A stretch of 56,104 bases of DNA, taken from Chitinophagaceae bacterium (GTDB lineage: Bacteria > Bacteroidota > Bacteroidia > Chitinophagales > Chitinophagaceae). The translations under genes were made by a program, and so were the position numbers. The DNA is taken from the NCBI GenBank assembly GCA_014379965.1, contig JACMKU010000142.1, positions 1-56,104 of the forward strand, written 5' to 3'. The notes beneath the pieces are model-generated. The model worked only from the letters and a program-made list of their open reading frames with translations, was not told the DNA's origin and did no database searches. The stretch's first letter is position 1. Each line of letters opens with the position of its first letter. Shown here piece after piece: positions 35,428 to 43,650 of the stretch.

Positions 35428-35775
35428 ATTATTCGGGGCACCGGCGTCAATCCAGCAAATGATCGTGTTTCGTTGAGCTGTAGTGAGTGTAGAATTCTGG
35501 GGCATTAAACCAGCCTGTACCTGGCCGCGAATGTTGGAACGTGCGTTGAAGACCTCCGCATAGTTGGTAAGTGGCCCAGGGCCGTTGGTGCTACCGGCGT
35601 TGTGACAAGCTGATTGGTTGCAAAAAGTTTGGATCAGCGGCGCTACATCAGCCGCGTACGCCTTATTGGCAACCCCATCGCAAGCGGTGGGATTGTTTCC
35701 CGAACCACCTTTGCTGCAAGAGATGAGGATAATTAGAATTGAGAGGATAAACGCGAGACTAGAGGTTATTTTCAA
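35425..35775 (-). CDS. Cytochrome c-like lipoprotein with CX4CH motif
   Basis: The 116-residue protein has a lipoprotein signal (LISCSK, Cys at about residue 20). VAPLIQTFCNQSACHNAGSTNG-type sequence and the following Ala/Gly-Leu-Met-Pro segment (QAGLMPQN) and CWIDAGAPNN resemble the small c-type cytochrome domain common in Bacteroidota lipoproteins. The heme motif is CNQSACH, four residues between the cysteines instead of two. The likely axial Met is in GLMP. Heme binding is inferred from family resemblance. The stop codon lies in the adjoining repeat. Confidence 0.78.
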   Translation of the reverse strand: MKITSSLAFILSILIILISCSKGGSGNNPTACDGVANKAYAADVAPLIQTFCNQSACHNAGSTNGPGPLTNYAEVFNARSNIRGQVQAGLMPQNSTLTTAQRNTIICWIDAGAPNN

Positions 35776-35956
35776 GTGTTTTTATTTAGAAAACGTCCAA
35801 ACAAAAGGAAAATTGCGAATGGTAGTCCGAAAGGCAGGAACGCCGAACGCGCTCGATCTCCTTGAAACAAATCATAATTTATATTTCCAATTCTGTAAAA
35901 AGGTTCCACCTGACAGGATGGTCTTTCGGACTTCCTGACTACCTACCTGCCTCCAT

Positions 35957-36841
35957 TCAAATTATTTCACTAACATGTCTCTGAATATTCTGCGCCAACT
36001 TATCTGTTGGCACATCGTTCTCATCGCCGCCAAAGGGATCCTCGATCTCTTCCGCAATTAATTCAAGGCTGGCAAGCACATAAAAAATAAAGGCTACTAC
36101 GGGGATGACATAGAAGCCCAGTTGAAACACGTAACCGAAGGGAAGAGTCATCACATATATGAAAATAAATTTTTTGATGAATACGCTATACGAAAAGGGA
36201 ATCGGCGTGTTCTTGATTCGTTCGCAAGCACCACAGATATCGGTGAATGATTGGAGCTCTGTATTGAGATACAACAGTTGTTCGCCCGTTAATGTTCCGG
36301 CTCTATGTAAGGCATGTATTCGTTCAAACATCAGCACGGCCATCTGGTTAGGAATGTGTTTTTCCTTGTCGATAGAATTAAATACATGCTGATGCTCGGC
36401 GTCGCCAAACAATTCCACCCTGGTCTGCTCCTTTCGAAGGTGATTGTGCAAGGCATATGCATATGCTGAGATTATCTTCCTAAAGAAGGCTCGATGTTCA
36501 AGTTCGTCGGCCGACAGTATAGCGTTTAGTTTGATGGCCAGGTTACGGCTGTTATTTACGAGACTGCCCCAGAGTTTTCTTCCTTCCCACCACCTGTCAT
36601 AGGCGGTATTTGTACGGAAGACTAACAGCATCGAAATTGCAAAACCGAGGAGACTGTGCATGATAGGAATATTCCTTACGTAGCTATTCCCAGAGAGTTG
36701 CCAGAATTCCAACTCAAGATAAGCGATCAACCCTGAATAGATAGAGATACCAACCAACATCGGCGCGAGCTTATTAACCGTATCGGCCTTATGGATGCGG
36801 AACATGAAGGTGAACCAATCTTTAGGGTTGTAGGAGACCAT
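35957..36841 (-). CDS. Bestrophin-like ion channel (UPF0187)
   Basis: The 294-residue membrane protein shows NPKDWFTFMFRIHKADT near the N terminus, SLLGFAISMLLVFRTNTAYDRWWEGRKLWG, and the C-terminal EIEDPFGGDENDVP that is characteristic of bacterial bestrophins. Four hydrophobic stretches are visible. Bacterial members form pentameric channels, with cation selectivity in the studied cases. The gene is divergent from the MtfA-like peptidase gene. Confidence 0.93.
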   Translation of the reverse strand: MVSYNPKDWFTFMFRIHKADTVNKLAPMLVGISIYSGLIAYLELEFWQLSGNSYVRNIPIMHSLLGFAISMLLVFRTNTAYDRWWEGRKLWGSLVNNSRNLAIKLNAILSADELEHRAFFRKIISAYAYALHNHLRKEQTRVELFGDAEHQHVFNSIDKEKHIPNQMAVLMFERIHALHRAGTLTGEQLLYLNTELQSFTDICGACERIKNTPIPFSYSVFIKKFIFIYVMTLPFGYVFQLGFYVIPVVAFIFYVLASLELIAEEIEDPFGGDENDVPTDKLAQNIQRHVSEII

Positions 36842-36855
36842 TCAAAGTATTTCGA

Positions 36856-36863
36856 CAAAAATA
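36856..36863 (-). promoter_or_regulatory. Promoter box (TATTTTTG on minus strand) for the bestrophin gene
   Basis: CAAAAATA on the plus strand reads TATTTTTG on the minus strand and lies 15 bases before the ATG, which predicts a very short leader. Confidence 0.45.
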
Positions 36864-36946
36864 GCATTAGAGACGGAAAGTCGGGAAGACCGGTTTGGTA
36901 TTTGGATCCTTTTTTTACTCTAAAGGTTCTCCGGACTTTCCCTCTT

Positions 36947-37765
36947 ATGGCCTCGCAGCCCTATTTTTACCTAATGGAAATTGTTCTGGTTATCCTCGCA
37001 TTTTTCGCACTCGTTGTGTTATGTTTTATTTTCCTTACCAAACCGGGAAAAAGGAAAACAGCCGGATCAATGACAATCCCTGACAGTTACAAGCAACATC
37101 TTATAGAAAAGGTGCAGTTCTATAATAACCTGGATGAGATTGGGAAGACGAGTTTCGAGACTAGAATGATGCGCTTCTTATCACGGGTGCGTATCGTTGG
37201 AATTGGGACAGAGGTCGAGGACCTGGACCGTGTCTTCATCGGTGCCAGCGCCATCATACCCATTTTTAATTTTGATAGGTGGGAGTACGTCAACCTAAAT
37301 GAGGTGATGGTATACCCGGAAACATTCAATACGGAGTTTGAACAGAAGGGTAGTGATCGGTCTGTCATGGGTATGGTAGGTGAAGGTGCGATGCAACAGG
37401 TGATGATCATTTCACAACCCGCCTTACGACAGGGATTCGCCAACCAGTCAGACAAGCATAATACGGCCATACATGAATTCGTACACCTGATCGATAAGAC
37501 CGATGGAGAAGTCGATGGAATACCGGAGCTGCTACTGCGGCACCGATATATCATGCCATGGCTTGAGATGATGCTCAAGAATATCCGGCAGATCAGGAAG
37601 AATGATTCCGACATAAACCCATATGGCGCGACAAACCAGGCAGAGTTTTTTGCAGTAGCGGCAGAGTATTTTTTCGAGCGTCCGGATTTACTGGAACGTA
37701 AACATCCGGAGCTCTATGGTATGCTCGCAAAAATGTTTGGAAAAACACTTAATTCTACTTCTTGA
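36947..37765 (+). CDS. MtfA-like zinc metallopeptidase (M90 family)
   Basis: The 272-residue protein has one N-terminal membrane segment (about 8-32) followed by a cytoplasmic or periplasmic catalytic domain with the HEFVH zinc motif and NPYGATNQAEFFAVAAEYFF. This matches the M90 family of MtfA, which in E. coli interacts with the glucose repressor Mlc. Start 36947 is chosen because codons upstream overlap the bestrophin promoter and carry no family residues. The regulatory role known for E. coli MtfA cannot be assumed here. Confidence 0.9.
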   Translation: MASQPYFYLMEIVLVILAFFALVVLCFIFLTKPGKRKTAGSMTIPDSYKQHLIEKVQFYNNLDEIGKTSFETRMMRFLSRVRIVGIGTEVEDLDRVFIGASAIIPIFNFDRWEYVNLNEVMVYPETFNTEFEQKGSDRSVMGMVGEGAMQQVMIISQPALRQGFANQSDKHNTAIHEFVHLIDKTDGEVDGIPELLLRHRYIMPWLEMMLKNIRQIRKNDSDINPYGATNQAEFFAVAAEYFFERPDLLERKHPELYGMLAKMFGKTLNSTS

Positions 37766-38194
37766 CGTTTGTCAAAAAAGATATTTAACCACTTGAAAAT
37801 CACAGTTGAAGAATTGCCAAAATTTATATGTAAATCAGTGGCACGGTTTTCGAATAAGGGGGTTGCACTTGCGAACCTTGAGCCTATCATAATTACTCCA
37901 ATCCGTACCACAACCAAGCGAAGATGTAGTGATTTTAATTACTACAAAACACAAACATCATAATTCCGAGGGAGGTATAAAACTCCGATAAGATATTGTC
38001 ATGCCTATGCTCGTACACAGGCGTGAATACTATTGACATGAAAAAACCAAGATACTAGCCCCGTGAAACATGAGTCCAATATCCTTTGAAAAAGCAATCC
38101 TATGAAGAACCTGGGCCGGCGGACGGCCGGCCCTTATTGAGTTCGATGATCCGTACCCGATGAAAATTTTCATTCATTATTAAAATCGAACAGT
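37766..38194. other. Non-coding stretch with a GC-rich hairpin
   Basis: No supported gene. GGGCCGGC (38113-38120) and GCCGGCCC (38126-38133) form a strong 8-bp hairpin with a 5-base loop, 62 bases before the start of the first degenerate ATPase-like gene. A smaller GGAG/CTCC hairpin lies near 37970. No T-run follows the strong one, so it may act in the leader of the downstream gene. Confidence 0.5.
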
Positions 38195-38638
38195 ATGACA
38201 CCGGAAAATACATTGGAAAACACCAGCGGTTCATTGTACCAGCTCGTCGATAGCAATATCAAAAGTTATTTAGCAGCCGCTATGCGTAACAGCAATTCCT
38301 TGGTGAACAATGTGAGCGATAAATTGCGGATAAATACCAATCAGATGGTCGTCAACTCTGTCATCGGGGGTCTTCTTAACGCCGTGATCACTCACGTGAA
38401 GGAAAGCCACATCTATATCTCGGCAAAGGAGCTTTACGGCAAAATGATAGAGATTAACATAAAAGATGACAATTGTTATAATACCTATGCCGTTGCTTTG
38501 AGCCTTCAGGATGTTGTACCACTGGCTGAGAAGATCGGCGGTCGCCTGGATATCACTAACCAGCGACAGAAGATAACGACGATCTCTTTTAGATTCCCTG
38601 TAGAGCAGGAGAGTGTTAACATGACTGAGGGAAAGTGA
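38195..38638 (+). CDS. Degenerate histidine-kinase-type ATPase-fold protein 1
   Basis: The 147-residue protein lines up with the HATPase_c core of histidine kinases. VNSVIGGLLNAVITHVKESHIYIS sits where the N box is, EINIKDDNCYNTYAVAL where DxGxG and the lid are, VVPLAEKIGGRLDITN where the LxICKxIVexHGG-like helix is, and ITTISFRFP where GT-F-LP is. The Asn of the N box survives (LLNAV), but no glycine-rich G1 or G2 box remains, so ATP binding is doubtful. No kinase or receiver domain is attached. It has a paralogue at 38909. The fold assignment is inference from pattern. Confidence 0.72.
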   Translation: MTPENTLENTSGSLYQLVDSNIKSYLAAAMRNSNSLVNNVSDKLRINTNQMVVNSVIGGLLNAVITHVKESHIYISAKELYGKMIEINIKDDNCYNTYAVALSLQDVVPLAEKIGGRLDITNQRQKITTISFRFPVEQESVNMTEGK

Positions 38639-38717
38639 CTTCATTAATGGTAGCAGGCTAGTACCGAATCAACATTGTCAATACGATTTAACAGTGTAGT
38701 TTAAACTCTACGATGTA

Positions 38718-38763
38718 AATAGTGTTATTATTACCAGGATATCGTAGATAATACTATTTTTTT
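38718..38763 (+). terminator. Terminator with an overlapping competing stem
   Basis: AATAGTGTTAT (38718-38728) pairs with ATAATACTATT (38748-38758, one G-U), followed by T bases to 38763. CTACGAT (38708-38714) can pair with ATCGTAG (38741-38747), which lies in the loop, so the two stems either exclude each other or form an H-type pseudoknot. It lies about 80 bases after the first ATPase-like gene and 145 before the second. Confidence 0.65.
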
Positions 38764-38908
38764 CTCCCTGGTGAAATGTTTTCTTTGCAACCAGTATCGA
38801 ATGTCGGGTCGAACCAACCCGTCAGTATTTCTCGAGGCCCTTTTACTTGCCACTACCACCTTTGATCTGTACCAACTATGAAAGAATTTTTGTAATTAAT
38901 TCGTACCT

Positions 38909-39376
38909 ATGAGTGACGTCGGGCATCTGACCCCTGGTGATGAGGAAACATCAATTCCATTGCAGCCGTTAGTCGGCATACTCAACCAGGCCTTACTTCC
39001 GTTTTTACAGGCAAAGAAAAGCTTTATCATCAACGAGGTTTCACCGAACCTGGAAATGTCAACTCCTGCAGAATCCATTCTTCCAGTATTAAATGGTATG
39101 CTCGCGGCGGTGGTAATGTATTCCGACGAGAGTTGCATAAGAATTTCCACCGAAGTGGTCGCTCCTAATATCCTTCAGTTGAATGTTACCGATAACAATA
39201 GCTGTCATACTTATGGGGTGGCCTGTGCTTTGCAAAATGTTTTGCCAGTAGCGGAGAAAATGGGCGGGAAAATTATCATCTCCAATCACCGCCAGCGCAT
39301 TACTACTGTTTCATTCCGCTTCATTGTACCGCACATCAGTCCACAAGTAGGCGATAATTTGCGCGGTGCGGCCTAG
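38909..39376 (+). CDS. Degenerate histidine-kinase-type ATPase-fold protein 2
   Basis: The 155-residue protein is a clear paralogue of the product of 38195-38638. ILPVLNGMLAAVVMYSDESCIRIS, LNVTDNNSCHTYGVACALQNVLPVAEKMGGKI and RQRITTVSFRF line up without gaps in the last 90 residues. The N-box Asn is lost here (MLAAV), so this copy is even less likely to bind ATP. The N-terminal 30 residues differ from copy 1. A role as an adaptor or inhibitor of a kinase is possible but is speculation. Confidence 0.72.
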   Translation: MSDVGHLTPGDEETSIPLQPLVGILNQALLPFLQAKKSFIINEVSPNLEMSTPAESILPVLNGMLAAVVMYSDESCIRISTEVVAPNILQLNVTDNNSCHTYGVACALQNVLPVAEKMGGKIIISNHRQRITTVSFRFIVPHISPQVGDNLRGAA

Positions 39377-39412
39377 TGTTTCGGTAAAGGATCATTCGAC
39401 ATCTTCCCAGTA

Positions 39413-40153
39413 TCATTGTAGGTATTTGCACGGCACATTGCGTGGGGTGTAGTCTATGCCATAAGCATGCTTTATTAATCGAGAGACAACTTCGGCGACC
39501 ACTACCTCACGACGGTGCATCTGAGGCAGCATTCCCATCATGGCGTAGCTAATGGGGTTAACCGCGGGAATGAGCGTTTCCCAATCCTGTCCTTTTCCCC
39601 AGACCAATCCTTTAACAATAGTTGTAAGATCGATCGGCATCGACAGCAGGTAATCCATTATCTCTCCCGAATTATTCTGGTTCTGATTAACTGTATGAAA
39701 AATCGGCGTCTGCCCACCGAAACCATCTTCATCGTATCCCGCTTTTGCATTAATATCTGCGCCGTTAGCTATGAGTACCCTGGCGCAGGAGAGGTGATTG
39801 AACTCTGCGCAAATATGTAGGAGGGTAACCTTATCGAAGGGAGTAAAGGCATTGCTCAGTGAATATTGCTTGGATACAGTGGTTGGGTCGGCCTTTATAA
39901 GCCTCTCAAGTTCCTTCGCATCATCCCTCAATACGCTGAGTACTGCCTTATCCTCGAATATGAGACCATGGTCAACGAAACACTGCACACAATCGCTGAA
40001 CCTCGGCCCGCGAGTGTACATGCTAATCAGCGTATCGAATAACGGCTTGCCTTTATAATGTACGTTTGGACTGATACCTGCCTCGAAGTGCCGCCGGATG
40101 CCGCCTACCGAGTGGAGTTCAATATCATAGACAATTTCGTCCAGTTGATTCAT
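39413..40153 (-). CDS. Ankyrin-repeat-like protein
   Basis: The 246-residue protein starts at MNQLDEIVYDIELHSVGGI (ATG at 40153). Upstream in-frame codons run into the neighbouring gene. Ankyrin-like repeats are visible: VTLLHICAEFNHLSCARVLIANGADINAK (landmark, about 110-140) and the preceding GIRRHFEAGISPNV, with a third degenerate one. TP-F pairs such as GQTPIFHTV support this. No enzymatic part is seen. It is likely a soluble protein-interaction module of unknown partner. Confidence 0.82.
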   Translation of the reverse strand: MNQLDEIVYDIELHSVGGIRRHFEAGISPNVHYKGKPLFDTLISMYTRGPRFSDCVQCFVDHGLIFEDKAVLSVLRDDAKELERLIKADPTTVSKQYSLSNAFTPFDKVTLLHICAEFNHLSCARVLIANGADINAKAGYDEDGFGGQTPIFHTVNQNQNNSGEIMDYLLSMPIDLTTIVKGLVWGKGQDWETLIPAVNPISYAMMGMLPQMHRREVVVAEVVSRLIKHAYGIDYTPRNVPCKYLQ

Positions 40154-40194
40154 GGATAATAGAGTGATTTGAATTGCAAGAATGCCCAAATATC

Positions 40195-40995
40195 TTAATG
40201 AAGACTTATTACCCTCGTAACTCGCCAACGTGCGTCTTTATATTGCCATATAATCACGAATTTCGCATATCTCGAAGTAGATTTCTCAACTAGGTTATGA
40301 AACCGATGAGAACCCAATGCAATTGCTCCAAATCCGGGAATGGGTGATACTTCAATGCTACCAGGAGCGAGCTCCCTTCTTACTTTGTTACAGATATTAT
40401 TCTTCACAGCGTTGACCATATCGCTTTTCGAAGTGGACAGCCCGCCACGATCATGGTAAAATTCCAAATCCTCAGAGAACAAATCCGCATAGACATCGAG
40501 TTTACATTCATTATAGGAATTAAAAAGTAAACTGTCGAGCAATGAAATTGTCGCCGTGAGCTCACGGTGCTCTATTGAATCCTGAAACGATTCTCTCTGA
40601 TTGAGCTCGACGACATTCCATTTATCAACAGGCAAAACGGATCCCTTGATAAGTCTTGCAGCTCGATTTGGAGCGTCTTCCCACAGAGTATCGACCAGGT
40701 ATTTGTAGTTGACGCGCACCGAAGGATCGTTTGGCTCAAATGACACCTTCGCTTCGAATATCCCATCTTTGTTAGCATCCGTCATCATGATTGACTTATT
40801 CCAGGCCAGAGGTGCCGGACCTCCACGGAGGCCTACCGTTCGAACAACTTTCCCGGCTTTAATAGGTCCTGACATATCAACCCGAAATTGTACCGTTACT
40901 AACTTAATGAGAGAACTATCGGCAGGTTTCGCAGTCTGTGAAATTCCGCAAACGGGCAACATGAGCACGAGAAGAAACCAGGGATTGGCTGTCAT
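40195..40995 (-). CDS. Secreted CBM-like / NTF2-like (DUF4440) fusion protein
   Basis: The 266-residue protein has a signal peptide (about 1-20, LPVCGISQ). Residues about 30-125 (VTVQFRVDMSGPIKAG, VGLRGGPAPLAW, VRVNYKYLVDTLWED) resemble starch-binding or AMPK glycogen-binding-like beta domains. Residues about 140-266 (LLDSLLFNSYNECKLDVYADLFSEDLEFYHDRGGLS and VIIWQYKDARWRVTRVI) match the SnoaL/DUF4440 NTF2-like fold. The combination predicts a periplasmic protein that may recognise a glycan or small ligand. The function is unknown. Confidence 0.8.
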   Translation of the reverse strand: MTANPWFLLVLMLPVCGISQTAKPADSSLIKLVTVQFRVDMSGPIKAGKVVRTVGLRGGPAPLAWNKSIMMTDANKDGIFEAKVSFEPNDPSVRVNYKYLVDTLWEDAPNRAARLIKGSVLPVDKWNVVELNQRESFQDSIEHRELTATISLLDSLLFNSYNECKLDVYADLFSEDLEFYHDRGGLSTSKSDMVNAVKNNICNKVRRELAPGSIEVSPIPGFGAIALGSHRFHNLVEKSTSRYAKFVIIWQYKDARWRVTRVISLH

Positions 40996-41014
40996 AATTT
41001 TTAATTATTCTTGT

Positions 41015-41509
41015 TTAACTCTCCATGGTCATGTAGTCTAAATTTCCTTTCTCATCGGTGTTAACCACCACTAAGTATTGGGTGAGCTCCTGGCCGATGG
41101 AGTAATCGAAAATGGCAAACTTGTCCTCGCTATCTGGATACAGGCCTATACGCACCAATCGTAGTGCGGATAGCAACTGCTCCTGGGGCGTTTTTGTTTC
41201 ATCTTCGAAATCAATGACGCCATCATACTCTTCCGGGCCGACCTCTTCAAGATGATGATCAATATATTCCTTCACAGTATCACCATCTTCGTAGTCCTTG
41301 CGTATCTCTTTCAAGTTCCGTTCGTCGTGCTCCAGGAGTTGCCCGATAAAATGCTTCACAACATCCAGCCTTTTGGGGGTTATAGTCTTGCCTTCGAAAT
41401 TGAGGTCGATCTGTACGGGCTGCCCTTTAAATTCAATGTCAACATCGTTGTATTCTTCCAGCGAATCGAGATCAAGTTCTCCGAAATGAGGGAGGTTGTA
41501 TTTGTTCAT
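41015..41509 (-). CDS. DUF2004 domain-containing protein
   Basis: The 164-residue acidic protein (MNKYNLPHFGELDLDSLEEY at the start, then IDLNFEGK and YDGVIDF) fits the DUF2004 family. It has no signal peptide or membrane segment, so it should be cytoplasmic. Members are often small stand-alone proteins of unknown role. It lies 19 bases upstream of the fusion gene on the same strand. Confidence 0.75.
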   Translation of the reverse strand: MNKYNLPHFGELDLDSLEEYNDVDIEFKGQPVQIDLNFEGKTITPKRLDVVKHFIGQLLEHDERNLKEIRKDYEDGDTVKEYIDHHLEEVGPEEYDGVIDFEDETKTPQEQLLSALRLVRIGLYPDSEDKFAIFDYSIGQELTQYLVVVNTDEKGNLDYMTMES

Positions 41510-41561
41510 TTGTTATTTTCTTTCTTAATGTTCAATTGATCGATCCCATCGGGTCGCTATT

Positions 41562-43274
41562 CTATCGCCGCGTGAGACCCTGGTCGTGTGATTGTAAATA
41601 TTCTTTAGCCTTTCCAAGTTCAGGGCGTGTCGATTCTGTAAAACTAATGGCTAATAACTGCGAGTAATACTGTCCGGCCTTCTCCGCGTTTTTTATCCTT
41701 TCCGAAGCTACTGCTGCGCCGTACAGTGCATTGAAGCGATTGGGTTGTTGCTTCAACACGGCTTCGTAAGCCTTCAAGGCCTCTACAGACTTATTCATCT
41801 GCATAAGCATTTCCGCAAGCGATTCTCTTGCTGGTATGACTTCACCCGGTGTTACCGAATGTTTTTGCGTTTTGTCTTCAAGGTCCGCGGCGGCGCTCAT
41901 TAGCGCCAATCCCTGGTCACGTTTTCCTTGCTTAAATAATATCCAGGATTCACCCGTCTTCATCTGGATCTGTACCTGGTTGGCCTTATATGTATCTTTC
42001 TGCCTGGTAAGTGTATCATGCAACTGCGATAGGTTTCGTAACTCCAATTTCGCCGAATCAAGTTGGTTGATATTTACATTTCCCATAAGCTTTGCGAAAT
42101 GGAAAATTGCTTTTTGCCAGGGATACTTTTCCCATTCGAGCGTTTGCGGGTAAAGTTGATGGCTCGCAGCTTCCTTCCACAGTTTATTTTCAAGTGCATA
42201 CCGTGCAGGTCCCGCAGCAAAAGCATATGCGACCTTAAAATTGATCGGAAACACTTCCTTGATGGAACGGAGATAATCTATTTGTTGTTTCGCATGTAGG
42301 TTGTCCCCTCGCTGTAGATAGGCGTATATCAGGTAATCAAGGGTATGTAATTCTTCATCCCAATGGCCTTTTATCCCGGTGCTTTCACCATAGCACTTTG
42401 CGGATGACGAAGCGACTAGGTTTGAACTAATCGATTCGTCCCATTTCCCAAGTCTTGTAAAGATGTGTGAGGGCATGTGTTGAGCGTGTGCAGACGACGG
42501 CGCGATTGACGCATATTTTCTAGCCGCGGATAATGCGAGGCCCGCTAATTCTGGATTGTCGTAACTATGAATAATGTAATGAATGATGCCGGGATGAACC
42601 GGTTGATCTGGGTAAATTGCATTCAACACATCACCTGCCTTTTTCTGCTTAGCATATGTCTTATCGGAGGGATTGGCGGCTCCGTCAAGTGCAAGGGCAT
42701 AAAAAATTCCCGCCTCCTTATCATCCGGATAAGTCGCATACAATTTCTCCATTGCCTTCTCGTAATTATTGCTTCGGGTGGCATGATCGACCTTTTGCCA
42801 ATCTTTGTAAAACACGGCTATCGCATCGATGTAATCTGATTCTTTCTTCGACCCTGGCTTCAGGGATCTCGCAATGGCGATAGCCTTAGACCCTTTCTCA
42901 AATTCTTCCGGTGTAGGAGGGGCCCATAGTGGATGATAATTCGCCATAGCAACGCCCCAGTAGGCCAAGGGACATCCCGGTTCCTTGTCAATGACCTTCG
43001 CGAATACTTTTTCAGCCTCGTCATATTCAAAAGAATGCAGCAGCGCAATGGCCAGGCTAAAATCCTCCTTTACAGCTTGCGAACACGATGATTCAAATCC
43101 AACGGCGCCGAATTCCTTCTCTGGCGGTCCGCAAAGGATGACTTCGCCTCGTTTCAGATCGATTGCGGTTATCTCATCGTTCGAGGGTTCAGTTTTTTTC
43201 TGTGTGCACGCGGATAACGCAATCAATCCGGCTGCGAAAGATCCGATAGCGATTTGTTGTAGTAGAATTCTCAT
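41562..43274 (-). CDS. TPR-repeat lipoprotein
   Basis: The 570-residue protein has a lipoprotein signal (ALSACTQ, Cys near residue 23). TPR-like helices include FSLAIALLHSFEYDEAEKVFAKVIDKEPG near residue 70, LYATYPDDKEAGIFYALAL and, towards the C terminus, ALKAYEAVLKQQPNRFNALYGAA. The HAQHMPSHIFTRLGKWDESI segment is conserved in a Bacteroidota and Planctomycetes family of tetratricopeptide proteins. It is probably a periplasmic protein-interaction scaffold. The ATG at 43274 starts directly with the signal peptide. Confidence 0.85.
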   Translation of the reverse strand: MRILLQQIAIGSFAAGLIALSACTQKKTEPSNDEITAIDLKRGEVILCGPPEKEFGAVGFESSCSQAVKEDFSLAIALLHSFEYDEAEKVFAKVIDKEPGCPLAYWGVAMANYHPLWAPPTPEEFEKGSKAIAIARSLKPGSKKESDYIDAIAVFYKDWQKVDHATRSNNYEKAMEKLYATYPDDKEAGIFYALALDGAANPSDKTYAKQKKAGDVLNAIYPDQPVHPGIIHYIIHSYDNPELAGLALSAARKYASIAPSSAHAQHMPSHIFTRLGKWDESISSNLVASSSAKCYGESTGIKGHWDEELHTLDYLIYAYLQRGDNLHAKQQIDYLRSIKEVFPINFKVAYAFAAGPARYALENKLWKEAASHQLYPQTLEWEKYPWQKAIFHFAKLMGNVNINQLDSAKLELRNLSQLHDTLTRQKDTYKANQVQIQMKTGESWILFKQGKRDQGLALMSAAADLEDKTQKHSVTPGEVIPARESLAEMLMQMNKSVEALKAYEAVLKQQPNRFNALYGAAVASERIKNAEKAGQYYSQLLAISFTESTRPELGKAKEYLQSHDQGLTRR

Positions 43275-43650
43275 GATCCGGCAGTTTGATTTTAATCGGT
43301 TCGCAACCGTCCTGGTGGTCGCTCACCAAAATAAATATTTCTAATCAAAGCCCGCCGCCTCGTGATACAACCTTCACCATTTTTTGCTTTGAAGTGTTGC
43401 CGGAGCGAAGACCTGTAGTTGCTTTGCCTAAGGTAATTTTTTTCCGTGATTCAAAAATGGATCAATGCATTATTGAAACCTTAAAGAGGATTCTGGATCT
43501 ATCATGGATAAGGCATATTGCTTCGTCCGAGGATACTGGATGCTTTCCTGGATTGGAGATTTCCCTAACCTTTCGAAGGGTTCCGATCAAGTCAGCGATG
43601 GCATCCAGCATCCAGTATCTAGCATCTAGTATCAAGCATCCAGTATCAAC
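43275..43650. other. Non-coding stretch with AGCATCC repeat
   Basis: No supported gene lies between the TPR gene and the cysM stop. The left half has no clear signal; the right half is the heptamer tract described next. Confidence 0.5.
43532..43648. repeat. AGCATCC/AGTATCA heptamer palindrome
   Basis: Seven 7-mers run from 43600 to 43648 (GGCATCC, AGCATCC, AGTATCT, AGCATCT, AGTATCA, AGCATCC, AGTATCA). The 13-base stretch 43532-43544 (GATACTGGATGCT) is their reverse complement and forms the other arm. The run stops two bases before the cysM stop codon. Confidence 0.8.

Noticed and set aside
37769..37963. A 64-codon plus-strand frame after the MtfA-like gene
   Set aside because: It needs a TTG start just after a stop codon and shows no protein-like pattern.
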